Positions 15,500 through 22,148 of a DNA stretch of 22,148 bases are shown piece after piece. The position numbers were made by a program, and so were the translations under genes. Under the pieces are notes generated by a model. That model did no database searches, was not told the DNA's origin, and worked only from the letters and a program-made list of their open reading frames with translations. The DNA is from Saprospiraceae bacterium (GTDB lineage Bacteria; Bacteroidota; Bacteroidia; Chitinophagales; Saprospiraceae): assembly GCA_029262975.1 (NCBI GenBank), contig JAJCYJ010000936.1, positions 1 to 22,148 on the forward strand. Direction: 5' to 3'. Numbering within the stretch: position 1 is the stretch's first letter; each line of letters starts with the position of its first letter.

Positions 15500-15951
15500 C
15501 TATGATTCGTATTGTTCTTCCAGTGCAAAAACTTGTCTATTAGATCTTCTGGTCCCATCTCTCTGATGTGCCACTGTATTTCTCAAATAAGGTGGTAATA
15601 CATGACTCGTTAAAAAGTTATTATAATCCTCCAATGCATATTTCTCACCAGTCTCATATGTATCTCATATTGCCTCTTCATTGTTAGTGGTAAAGACAGT
15701 CTTAAAGTCCATCCACATGCAATGTACTTTACCTGAGACAATTCCATCTACGTCAGATGGACCACCAAGTTTTGTTATTTCACTTTTAATTTGACTCGAA
15801 AATTAGCCACGCTGAGCAGTCTTGATTCGGAAAAATGCTTTTAACCTGGCGCTGTCTGTTTGCTCAATTGCATTCTTAAATCCGTTCCGAGTGTCACAGT
15901 TCCACTCAGCAATTCATTTTATCCACTAATAATTTCCCTACCAGTTGTCAT
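15500..15951 (-). pseudogene. DUF2383 / PA2169-family four-helix-bundle protein, broken
   Basis: Translating the minus strand by hand gives a nearly full-length (about 150 codons) ferritin-like DUF2383 protein in one frame, interrupted by stops. Recognisable pieces in order: AEWNCDTRNGFKNAIEQ, LKAFFRIKTAQRG, then TAA (15803-15805), SEITKLGGPSDVDGIVSGK, MWMDFKTVFTTNNEEAI, then TGA (15665-15667), YETGEKYALEDYNNFLT, LPPYLRNTVAHQRDGTRR and a genuine stop at 15500-15502. The N-terminal ~25 codons need frame changes: the likely ATG at 15951 is in another frame and meets TAA soon. The GG-P, W-M-D-K and E-GE-YAL positions are what identify the family. Intact members are small helical proteins often induced by stress; function is poorly known. 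Two stops plus at least one frameshift make sequencing error an unlikely sole cause. Confidence 0.75.
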
Positions 15952-16410
15952 TCTTATAGTTTTTTTTAAAAAAAAACAATTCATTAAAACTCTTTTAATC
16001 AATCTGAATTAAAGTCGCCTTTTTTCAGCGAGCATTTTAATATCATTTAATTCAAAATTATTTGTACTCTTATGACATATCAGGAAATTATTTTGTTCGA
16101 TTTTCTTTAAATAGATTTGTTTGCACAATTTGAAAATCAAACATAAATACGCTTGTGATTTTACAAATATAGATTATCAACTCATGCTCCAGTTAAATTA
16201 GAAAATATCGTCAAAGCTGTACAAAATAGAATCATATTTAAGGCGCTCCATTCTATTATAAATTAAAAAATAATTTGACAAACTATTTTTATAAAGGAAA
16301 AATCTATACATAGAGTTTTATAATTTTGTACGAGTCTGTCTCTTAACATTTTTAATCATTCTATCGATCGATAATGCAAGTCGGTAGTGTTCACGTACGC
16401 TATCTTTTTA
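15952..16410. other. AT-rich intergenic region without recognisable gene
   Basis: 459 bases, strongly AT-rich. It begins with a T8A9 tract (15960-15976), eight bases upstream of the likely start of the broken DUF2383 gene. Isolated TAATTTTG boxes occur (16321-16328 on +; 16053-16060 on -), but neither is followed by a convincing gene. No repeats, tRNA or hairpin-plus-T-run were seen. Probably decayed DNA like its flanks. Confidence 0.5.
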
Positions 16411-16719
16411 TCAAAACATTGGACATGAGGACAACAATGTATTTGATAATAGATCATCCAACTTTTCTACAATTGCGAGACTATTCGCATAATTATATCG
16501 GTTGCCCGCATATTTTTTTCTTGCAAAACCTGGTTCATCTTTAATGCGAGCGTCTTGAATACTTTCCGGTGGCTCAAGGAACAGAGCCGCAGCATTGCAA
16601 ACTGTGCAATCTTTACAAAACCATTTGCTATCCTTAAACATCACCGGACGATCATTTTTCAACGCTTCGATATACTTGCGATCAAACTCATTCTGTGAGA
16701 CCCCGATGATGTTCGAACG
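16411..16719 (-). pseudogene. Unrecognised Cys-rich protein remnant
   Basis: The minus-strand frame is open for about 110 codons up to a TGA at 16728-16730, with no ATG near its upstream end (the first usable start is TTG at 16662). Composition is protein-like: SNIIGVSQNEFDRKYIEAL, WFCKDCTVCNAAALFLEPP with a C-x2-C-x2-C cluster, and RYNYANSLAIVEKLDDLL. I do not recognise the family. Beyond the TGA a few further codons (FVFDHGLS) and then TAA are seen, and an alternative frame upstream is also open, so a longer gene disrupted by a frameshift is plausible. It lies in the same decayed tract as the DUF2383 pseudogene. It could instead be a short intact gene starting at TTG. Confidence 0.35.
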
Positions 16720-16869
16720 TAGAACAAATCAGGAAAGTCCATGGTCGAAAACGAATTAAATAGAAGATTTTAGTGGAGATGTCGCTATCCTCTATATCAT
16801 TCAATATTTAACCAATCGATGATGCTCCTGCTGTAACTAAAATTTAACTACCGAATAAGAAAGATGATG

Positions 16870-16877
16870 TAATTTTG
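16870..16877 (+). promoter_or_regulatory. Putative -7 box of serine-hydrolase gene, leaderless arrangement
   Basis: TAATTTTG matches TAnnTTTG and is separated from the ATG at 16882 by exactly four bases, the same geometry as at 4487-4499. A weak TTTA lies at about the -33 distance. Transcription would start at the start codon. Confidence 0.45.
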
Positions 16878-16881
16878 CCTT

Positions 16882-17835
16882 ATGATTCCAAAACTGTTGT
16901 TAATCCTTATTTTCTCTATCTTTTTGTATCCCAGCTTGACCAATTCCGTCGATGCGGATAATACAATTGATAAAGTCCAAATTACAGATGGTGCTGACAT
17001 AATTGGCGAGACTGAAACGTGGAGCGACATAGCTGATGAAAAACTTCAATCGGCATTGGACCAACTCATTTCATCCAGACCAAAATGGAAAAAGTTAGCG
17101 TCTAAAAAATTATTGTCTGTCGGCTTAGTTGACCTTCAGGATATGGAACATAAAAGATATGCTTCGGTGAATGGTCGTAATATGGTTTACGCAGCCAGCC
17201 TGCCTAAAATTGCCGTCCTCTTGGCGGCGGTTGAATCTATAGAAGTTGGAAGTCTTGTCCTCGATTCCAAATTGGATAAAGATTTAAGACTAATGTGTGC
17301 AAAATCAAATAACCAGGCGACTACAAGAGTAATAGAAAGATTAGGATTTGAAAGAATAGCCAAAGTGCTACAATCTGCGAAATATAAGTTCTATGATAAA
17401 AAAGCAGGCGGCGGACTTTGGGTTGGAAAAAAATATGCGAAATCAGGTAAGAGATATCCTGATCCGATGAAAGGTATTAGTCATGCCGCTACGGTAGAAC
17501 AAGTTTGCCGATTTTATACGATGCTTGCTGAAGGTAAACTCGTTAGCAAAAAGGGAAATGCCCTTATGAAGAAATATTTGGTTAACCCTGAAATCAATCA
17601 TAAATTCGTCAAGTCCTTAAACAAAGTATCTCCTGGAGCGCGAATATTTCGCAAATCCGGATCATGGAGGACGTATCACGCCGATAGTGCATTAATAGAA
17701 GGAAAGAATGGTCGCAAATATGTTCTTGTAGCACTTATTCAAGACTTGGGCGGATCAAAAATTTGCGAAGACCTTGTTTTTGAAGTTGAAAAGTTGCTAA
17801 AGGCCATTCCCGTGACTTCTGAGGCAAAGTCTTAA
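16882..17835 (+). CDS. Class A beta-lactamase-like serine hydrolase, exported
   Basis: 317 residues with a signal peptide (MIPKLLLILIFSIFLYPSLTNS), so periplasmic or outer-membrane facing. Active-site motifs of the serine beta-lactamase/penicillin-binding fold are present in order: SLPK (Ser106, Lys109), SNN (Ser142, in place of the usual SDN) and KSG (Lys258-Ser-Gly260, in place of KTG). No clear equivalent of the class A omega-loop Glu166 (ExxLN) is visible, so efficient deacylation of beta-lactams is doubtful. It may be a PBP-like peptidase/esterase or a diverged lactamase. Start ATG at 16882 fits both the signal peptide and a -7 box just upstream. It is monocistronic, with 364 bases following. 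The tail ends in a short polar stretch. Confidence 0.85.
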   Translation: MIPKLLLILIFSIFLYPSLTNSVDADNTIDKVQITDGADIIGETETWSDIADEKLQSALDQLISSRPKWKKLASKKLLSVGLVDLQDMEHKRYASVNGRNMVYAASLPKIAVLLAAVESIEVGSLVLDSKLDKDLRLMCAKSNNQATTRVIERLGFERIAKVLQSAKYKFYDKKAGGGLWVGKKYAKSGKRYPDPMKGISHAATVEQVCRFYTMLAEGKLVSKKGNALMKKYLVNPEINHKFVKSLNKVSPGARIFRKSGSWRTYHADSALIEGKNGRKYVLVALIQDLGGSKICEDLVFEVEKLLKAIPVTSEAKS

Positions 17836-18199
17836 TACCTCACTCGTCTCTAATATCTGTTCATCAAAGATAGCTTTCTTGCTACTTTCTGGCTTATAGA
17901 AATTTCTAAAATAGGGTCACTTAAATCTCTCACTCGTGACAAACTGTTTTCTTAACTCAATTCAATCTGCAGTAGTTATTTTTCTTAAATGGGGCAACTT
18001 TTAAACTCAGCTCTCTCAGCACTGTACTTTATATATACCGACTTATCTATCATTTCAACTAATAAGCCTGATCCGGAAACAATTCAAACTCGAATTATGT
18101 GGTCTTGAACATACATATTAACTTAGGCCAAGATGCATGCTAAAGACACAGACTTGCATCGGAAAAACTTGTTCATATAATTCTTAATACATCATTACA
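17836..18199. other. Intergenic gap with no gene seen
   Basis: 364 bases between the serine hydrolase and the SGNH hydrolase genes. The 9-mer CTCACTCGT occurs twice (about 17839 and 17927), but with no longer flanking match. No strong hairpin, tRNA or reading frame is seen. It must hold the promoter of the next gene, but no exact TAnnTTTG box is adjacent. Confidence 0.5.
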
Positions 18200-19711
18200 A
18201 TGCAAAAATTTGTCTCATTAACTATTCTATTGTTTCTAACCTGGTCCCTGGCCCATACTCAAATTAGTCTTCCCTCCATTTTTGGAGATCACATGGTCTT
18301 ACAACAAAAACATTCCAATCCCATTTGGGGAAAGGCCGCACCTGGTGAGATGATTATGATAAAAATCAACGGTCAAAGCCATATGACAGAAGCGGATCAG
18401 CAAGGTCATTGGAGGATTACGCTTAGGCCGATTCCTGCAGGAGGTCCTTACCGCATGAATATCGAAGGTGCTGAATCAAAATTCTATTTTGATGACATTT
18501 TGGTTGGTGAGGTATGGATTTGCTCAGGTCAATCCAATATGCAATGGACAATAGCCAACACCAATAGCGCGGAACTGGCCATACTCACTGCTAACTATCC
18601 GGACATAAGACTCATAACCGTACCTCGTGTAGGCACACAGGAGGCCCAGGATGATTTTGAAGGTAAATGGACTTCAAGCACTTCTGAATCTATTGCAGAT
18701 TTCTCCGCTATCGGCTATTTTTTCGGTCGTCGGCTTCATCATACATTAGGCGTACCTATCGGTCTGATCGACAACGCATGGGGTGGATCCGCGGCTGAGG
18801 CCTGGGTGAACAGGGAAATATTGGACAATGACCTTGATCAGAAGGAAGTAATGGATTGGTGGAAAGATAAGGAAGCCTCTTATGATTATAATGCAGAATT
18901 GGATACATGGCAACAACAATTAGATGAGTGGAACGCCAAAGAATCGACGGACCGAACTCCTTTTCCTCCGAGAAGACCAAATAATCTTATGACTGGCAAT
19001 CATCGTCCCGGCAATATATATAACGGTGTACTGCATCCAACTATCGGATACGGTATTCGTGGGGTGATATGGTACCAGGGAGAATCTAATGCTAGTCGAG
19101 CAGCACAATACAAGGGTTTGTTTCCCTTGATGATACAAAACTGGCGGGATGAATGGAAGCAAGGTGATTTCCCTTTCTACTATGTTCAACTGGCAGACTT
19201 CCTGGCCGAAGAAGATGAACCTGGCGAAAGTAATTGGGCGGAACTTAGAGAAGCACAAACAATGACCATGGACAAACTAAAAAATGTTGGTCAGGCAGTT
19301 ATAATTGACGTAGGTGAAGGACGCGATATTCATCCCAGGAATAAACAAACCGTAGCTGACAGACTTGCCAGATGGGCATTAGCCAAAGATTATAAAAAGG
19401 ATATTGAATATAGCGGCCCAACATTCAAATCGATGGAAATAGTAGGTAATAAAATATTGCTGACTTTCGACAATGTCGGGCAGGGACTATATTCTTTTGA
19501 TACGAGCGAACCCCAGGGTTTCGCGATTGCAGGTACCGATGAGAAATTTGTCTGGGCGGAAGGAAAAATAATCAGCACTGATCAAATGGAGATTTGGAGT
19601 GATAAAATAGCAGAACCGATGGCTGTACGATATGCATGGGCCAATAATCCGGTGTGTAACATGTATAGTCGTGATGGGTTGCCCATGACACCTTTCCGAA
19701 CGGATAAATAG
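18200..19711 (+). CDS. Sialate O-acetylesterase-like SGNH hydrolase (SASA family), exported
   Basis: 503 residues with a signal peptide (MQKFVSLTILLFLTWSLAHTQ). The N-terminal jelly-roll region (LPSIFGDHMVLQQ, PIWGKAAPGE, about 22-105) precedes the SGNH domain: GEVWICSGQSNMQW (nucleophile Ser112), GLIDNAWGGSAAEAW (block II Gly, about 188-202), GVIWYQGESN (Asn297) and RDIHPRNKQ (catalytic His378). This is the arrangement of the family annotated as sialate O-acetylesterases, which in Bacteroidota often remove acetyl groups from glycans. Start ATG at 18200 gives the signal peptide. No T9SS tail is present, so it is probably periplasmic. No other glycan-utilisation gene is in the window; the substrate may be a plant or algal acetylated polysaccharide or sialic acid. 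Confidence 0.93.
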   Translation: MQKFVSLTILLFLTWSLAHTQISLPSIFGDHMVLQQKHSNPIWGKAAPGEMIMIKINGQSHMTEADQQGHWRITLRPIPAGGPYRMNIEGAESKFYFDDILVGEVWICSGQSNMQWTIANTNSAELAILTANYPDIRLITVPRVGTQEAQDDFEGKWTSSTSESIADFSAIGYFFGRRLHHTLGVPIGLIDNAWGGSAAEAWVNREILDNDLDQKEVMDWWKDKEASYDYNAELDTWQQQLDEWNAKESTDRTPFPPRRPNNLMTGNHRPGNIYNGVLHPTIGYGIRGVIWYQGESNASRAAQYKGLFPLMIQNWRDEWKQGDFPFYYVQLADFLAEEDEPGESNWAELREAQTMTMDKLKNVGQAVIIDVGEGRDIHPRNKQTVADRLARWALAKDYKKDIEYSGPTFKSMEIVGNKILLTFDNVGQGLYSFDTSEPQGFAIAGTDEKFVWAEGKIISTDQMEIWSDKIAEPMAVRYAWANNPVCNMYSRDGLPMTPFRTDK

Positions 19712-20153
19712 CTAAAAATTAGGGTATAGGAAATTCGATAAGAATATGATTTTGAACCTTATTCAACGATCCTAGTATTTGCCTTTTATATGATGTTTCA
19801 TTTGTAATTAATATTTTGAAATGAGATTAAGGCCAGCTGGCGACAATAGCTTTCCTTGACTCTTGAATAACAAGATCATTTGACCATTTGGGTTGAAACT
19901 CCCCAAATTTATTGGGTACATTTCAAAATTTCTATATGTCAGTTGTCACCGCTGGTCTTGTATATATTTAGCAAAGAATTGCTCCCAATATAATTTTGGC
20001 AAATAACTATTTCAATCGCTAAATAACCAGTGTTAAATTAGAATATATTCTATAATTAAACGTGTATTATTCTAAATAAGTAAAGTACTAATAATCGAAA
20101 TTTTTAGAACATCATATGTGAAATAGGCTTAATTTTGGTGGAAATTTTCAGGT
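19712..20153. other. Intergenic gap before the FISUMP gene
   Basis: 442 AT-rich bases. The only supported element is the TAATTTTG box at 20130-20137. A second TAATTTTG near 19989 is followed by no gene. No hairpin terminator after the SGNH hydrolase stop and no RNA gene were recognised. Confidence 0.5.
20130..20137 (+). promoter_or_regulatory. Putative -7 box of FISUMP gene
   Basis: TAATTTTG matches TAnnTTTG and lies 16 bases upstream of the ATG at 20154. A precise -33 TTG is not present at the usual spacing. Confidence 0.45.
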
Positions 20154-20969
20154 ATGAAAAATTCGATTTTCCTGTTAATTTATTTGAGCATTTGTACCTT
20201 ACTTTATGCTCAGGAAGAAAAGCTAAACGTCTCAGGAGCAATCGTTATCTCCAATTCAGAAAAACTCCCACCAGATTCTGGAACGATACAATGGACAGGT
20301 ACTGATTTTCAAGGATGGAACGGAACCAATTGGGTATCTCTAACGATGCCAATGGATGGTACAACCGGACTTGTGAGTGATATCGATGGTAATAAATATA
20401 TTACTATTAAAATAGGCACACAGATATGGATGACAGAGAACTTACGCACTACAAAATATAATAATGGCAACCCTATTCCTTTGGTTTCGAACAACCTTGC
20501 ATGGGAAAATTTGAGTTCTCCGGGTTTCTCGTGGTACAACAATGATTCAACAACTTATGCCATGCCTTATGGAGCTATGTATAATTACTATGCTCTGTCG
20601 GATACTTCGAGTATGAATGTATGCCCGATGGGCTGGCACATTCCCTCTAACCAGGAATGGACGATACTAACCAGTTATCTGGGGGGAGGATCACCTGCAG
20701 GCGGCAAAATGAAAGAAGCTGGATTAGCTCATTGGACATCTCCAAACACAGGAGGAACTAATGAAAGCGGTTTTAATGCTTTGCCTGGAGGCTTTCGATT
20801 TTGGAATGGCACGTTTGTTAATATATTGAATAATGGAGACTATTGGAGTAGCTCTTCGTTAAACGCAACAAGGGCATGGTATCGATTCTTATTTTTTGAT
20901 AACACCAGTGCAAGTCAATTTGATGATGACAAGAAATTGGGCTTTTCCGCAAGATGTCTAAAGAATTAA
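20154..20969 (+). CDS. Exported FISUMP-domain protein
   Basis: 271 residues: signal peptide MKNSIFLLIYLSICTLLYAQ, a short region (about 24-65) ending GWNGTNWVSL that resembles the repeated segment found in Bacteroidota cell-surface proteins, then a complete FISUMP (Fibrobacter succinogenes major paralogous) domain at about 73-271. Diagnostic positions: IGTQIWMTENLRTTKYNNG (87-105), YNYYAL, VCPMGWHIPSNQEW (156-169), GFNALPGGFR, YWSSS (230-234) and the C-terminal ARCLKN. Two domain cysteines (Cys157, Cys268) are conserved in the family. The domain occurs in surface lipoproteins and secreted proteins; function is unproven. There is no T9SS tail and no lipobox. It stands alone. Confidence 0.9.
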   Translation: MKNSIFLLIYLSICTLLYAQEEKLNVSGAIVISNSEKLPPDSGTIQWTGTDFQGWNGTNWVSLTMPMDGTTGLVSDIDGNKYITIKIGTQIWMTENLRTTKYNNGNPIPLVSNNLAWENLSSPGFSWYNNDSTTYAMPYGAMYNYYALSDTSSMNVCPMGWHIPSNQEWTILTSYLGGGSPAGGKMKEAGLAHWTSPNTGGTNESGFNALPGGFRFWNGTFVNILNNGDYWSSSSLNATRAWYRFLFFDNTSASQFDDDKKLGFSARCLKN

Positions 20970-21240
20970 TAAATATCCAAGGTGTATCGCAATCCAAAAA
21001 ATGATAATACACTATTTCATATTAATATGATACCCGGAATGCTGGATAGATTGGGTTAAATATGTAACCCCCGAGAAAAATAGTCATATTCCGAAAACCA
21101 AAAGACCAACTTAATTTTACTTATGAAAAGATATCTGTCACTTCCATATCCAACTCAGTGACAAAATTCTATATTACGGATCGTTTATGAAGATGGATGC
21201 CTAAATTCCTAATAATCGCAGGTATTGGCTCCGTTCCATC

Positions 21241-21260
21241 TGTTTTAAGTTTTTAAAACA
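21241..21260. repeat. AT-rich perfect hairpin
   Basis: TGTTTTAA (21241-21248), loop GTTT, TTAAAACA (21253-21260): eight perfect pairs. There is only one G-C pair, so stability is low. It could be a weak transcription stop or a protein-binding palindrome. Confidence 0.4.
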
Positions 21261-21293
21261 AACAAATATCACCTTTGCGAAAGACAGAAAAAG

Positions 21294-21358
21294 GTATGAA
21301 TGAGATTGACGCTCATTCAATCCCAAAAATATAAATTTGATCCTGGTCAAATTCATAC
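21294..21358 (+). repeat. Nested inverted repeats (two hairpins inside an outer stem)
   Basis: The outer pair GTATGAAT (21294-21301) and ATTCATAC (21351-21358) encloses hairpin A, TGAATGAG/CTCATTCA (21297-21304 and 21312-21319), and hairpin B, AATTTGA/TCAAATT (21334-21340 and 21347-21353). The outer arms overlap the inner ones, so the forms are mutually exclusive, or the outer stem is limited to GTA/TAC. It lies about 100 bases upstream of the TPR gene start. Confidence 0.5.
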
Positions 21359-21456
21359 ATATTTGTTTATCAGAAATATAAATTAAGCTATTGAAGAGGT
21401 ATTCAAGTGGTGAAACTACATTACAACAAAACGGAGATTTAATGATTTTCATTCCT

Positions 21457-22148
21457 ATGAAAAACTTGATCCTGGTTATTTCAGCGATCTTCTTATTTCT
21501 GACAGTTTGTAAGGCCCAGAAACCAGGCGAACTTGATTCTTTACTGAACATTTTAGAAGGACCATTCGCTTCTGATTCGCTGCACGATGATGCATTCAGA
21601 CAATTAGCACAATATCATATACATTTCAGCCAGGGTGATGAGGCACTTAGTTTTTTAGATAGCCTGGAGCATTTTTCAAAAAGCGCGAACTATGGTATGG
21701 GTGAACTTTTCACTCATGATGCATTTGTATCTTTTTATTTTACAAGAGGTAATTACGATAGTGTATTAGTGCATATAATGGAGGTGATTACTTTAGCCGA
21801 AAAGCTGGACAAACCTGGATGGAAGGCCCATGCACTCAATAAATCAGCTAATGTCTATAGCATCCGCGGTGAACATGACACAGCCTGGAATGCCCTGCAA
21901 CAAGCGCTTGTGATCAGTGAAGAAATACAAGATTTAGACCTACTCACAATGAACCTTGTATCTATAGGCGATCTCCAGGTGGAACTAGGTAATTATATCG
22001 AAGCACTACAGAACTTTCAGACAGTAGATTCGATCTATGAAGAAGATGTGGAGATAAATCATTATCGACGAGGCTTTGCACTTCAGAATATGGGCATAAT
22101 TTACCTTGAAAAAATAGGTGATCTGGATAAAGCCCTATCTTATATGGT
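21457..22148 (+). CDS. Exported TPR-repeat protein, 3' end outside window
   Basis: The frame is open from ATG 21457 to the window edge, 230 codons. Translation opens with a signal peptide (MKNLILVISAIFLFLTVCKAQ), which is why this ATG is preferred over the in-frame ATG at 21442. Helical tetratricopeptide-like units follow at about residues 84-117, 124-157 (ALNKSANVYSIRGEHDTAWNALQQAL), 164-197 (LVSIGDLQVELGNYIEALQNF) and 206 onward (ALQNMGIIYLEKIGDLDKAL). In Bacteroidota, exported TPR N-termini of this kind often lead into a transmembrane segment and a histidine kinase, adenylate cyclase or DNA-binding output domain; that part would lie beyond the window, so a signalling role is only a guess. 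Confidence 0.85.
   Translation, partial: MKNLILVISAIFLFLTVCKAQKPGELDSLLNILEGPFASDSLHDDAFRQLAQYHIHFSQGDEALSFLDSLEHFSKSANYGMGELFTHDAFVSFYFTRGNYDSVLVHIMEVITLAEKLDKPGWKAHALNKSANVYSIRGEHDTAWNALQQALVISEEIQDLDLLTMNLVSIGDLQVELGNYIEALQNFQTVDSIYEEDVEINHYRRGFALQNMGIIYLEKIGDLDKALSYM

Larger units (their letters stand above)
20970..21456. other. Long leader/intergenic region with several inverted repeats
   Basis: 487 bases ahead of the TPR gene. The first half shows nothing. The second half has a perfect 8-bp hairpin with 4-base loop (21241-21260) and a compact group of inverted repeats (21294-21358). A minus-strand open frame covers this stretch and runs antisense into the TPR gene, but it looks like chance. 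Confidence 0.5.

Noticed and set aside
17836..18199. Possible direct repeat around CTCACTCGT
   Set aside because: Only nine bases match, with no extension or third copy; probably chance.
21201..21551. 116-codon minus-strand open frame
   Set aside because: Runs antisense into the TPR gene signal peptide, crosses the inverted repeats, and shows no protein-family pattern.
1..22148. CRISPR arrays, tRNA/rRNA genes, insertion sequences, prophage
   Set aside because: No regularly spaced repeats, tRNA T-loop signatures, transposase motifs or phage genes were recognised on either strand.

Overview
The window looks like a chromosomal segment of an AT-rich member of the Bacteroidota, possibly Saprospiria-like. 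The evidence is a TonB-dependent receptor with an N-terminal carboxypeptidase-regulatory-like domain, a secreted protein with a type IX secretion (T9SS) C-terminal sorting domain, a FISUMP-domain protein, near-absence of Shine-Dalgarno sites, and several TAnnTTTG boxes of the Bacteroidota primary sigma-factor type. Genus and species cannot be told from the sequence alone.

Layout. 1-4339 (+): 3' part of a TonB-dependent receptor, a hairpin, then a secreted arylsulfotransferase-family protein with a T9SS tail. 4499-12966: two convergent gene strings that share a theme. The + arm (4499-7898) is esterase, M17 leucyl aminopeptidase, ATP-grasp ligase. The - arm (12966-8022) is esterase, RimK-like ATP-grasp, YbdK/GCS2-type carboxylate-amine ligase, class I glutamine amidotransferase-like protein, and a glutathionylspermidine-synthase-like, circularly permuted ATP-grasp. 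13170-15367 (-): PAP2 phosphatase, DinB-family protein, ArsR-family regulator. 15442-16740: decayed DNA with a broken DUF2383 (PA2169-family, ferritin-like four-helix bundle) gene that still has its terminator, plus an unrecognised Cys-rich remnant. 16882-20969 (+): class A beta-lactamase-like serine hydrolase, sialate O-acetylesterase-like SGNH hydrolase, FISUMP-domain protein. 21457-end (+): start of an exported TPR protein that runs off the window.

The standout is the 4499-12966 locus. It holds four different amide-bond-forming ligase domains (three ATP-grasps of distinct subtypes and one GCS2), one GATase-fold enzyme, one aminopeptidase and two esterases. No NRPS, carrier protein or visible precursor peptide is present. 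The most economical reading is a ribosome-independent, carrier-free pathway that builds a small peptide-like or gamma-glutamyl amide compound, with dedicated hydrolases to trim or recycle it. The product is not deducible from sequence. Several catalytic motifs deviate from family consensus (GATase nucleophile elbow, metal-binding Asn of one ATP-grasp, Asn of the M17 signature), which suggests specialised chemistry.
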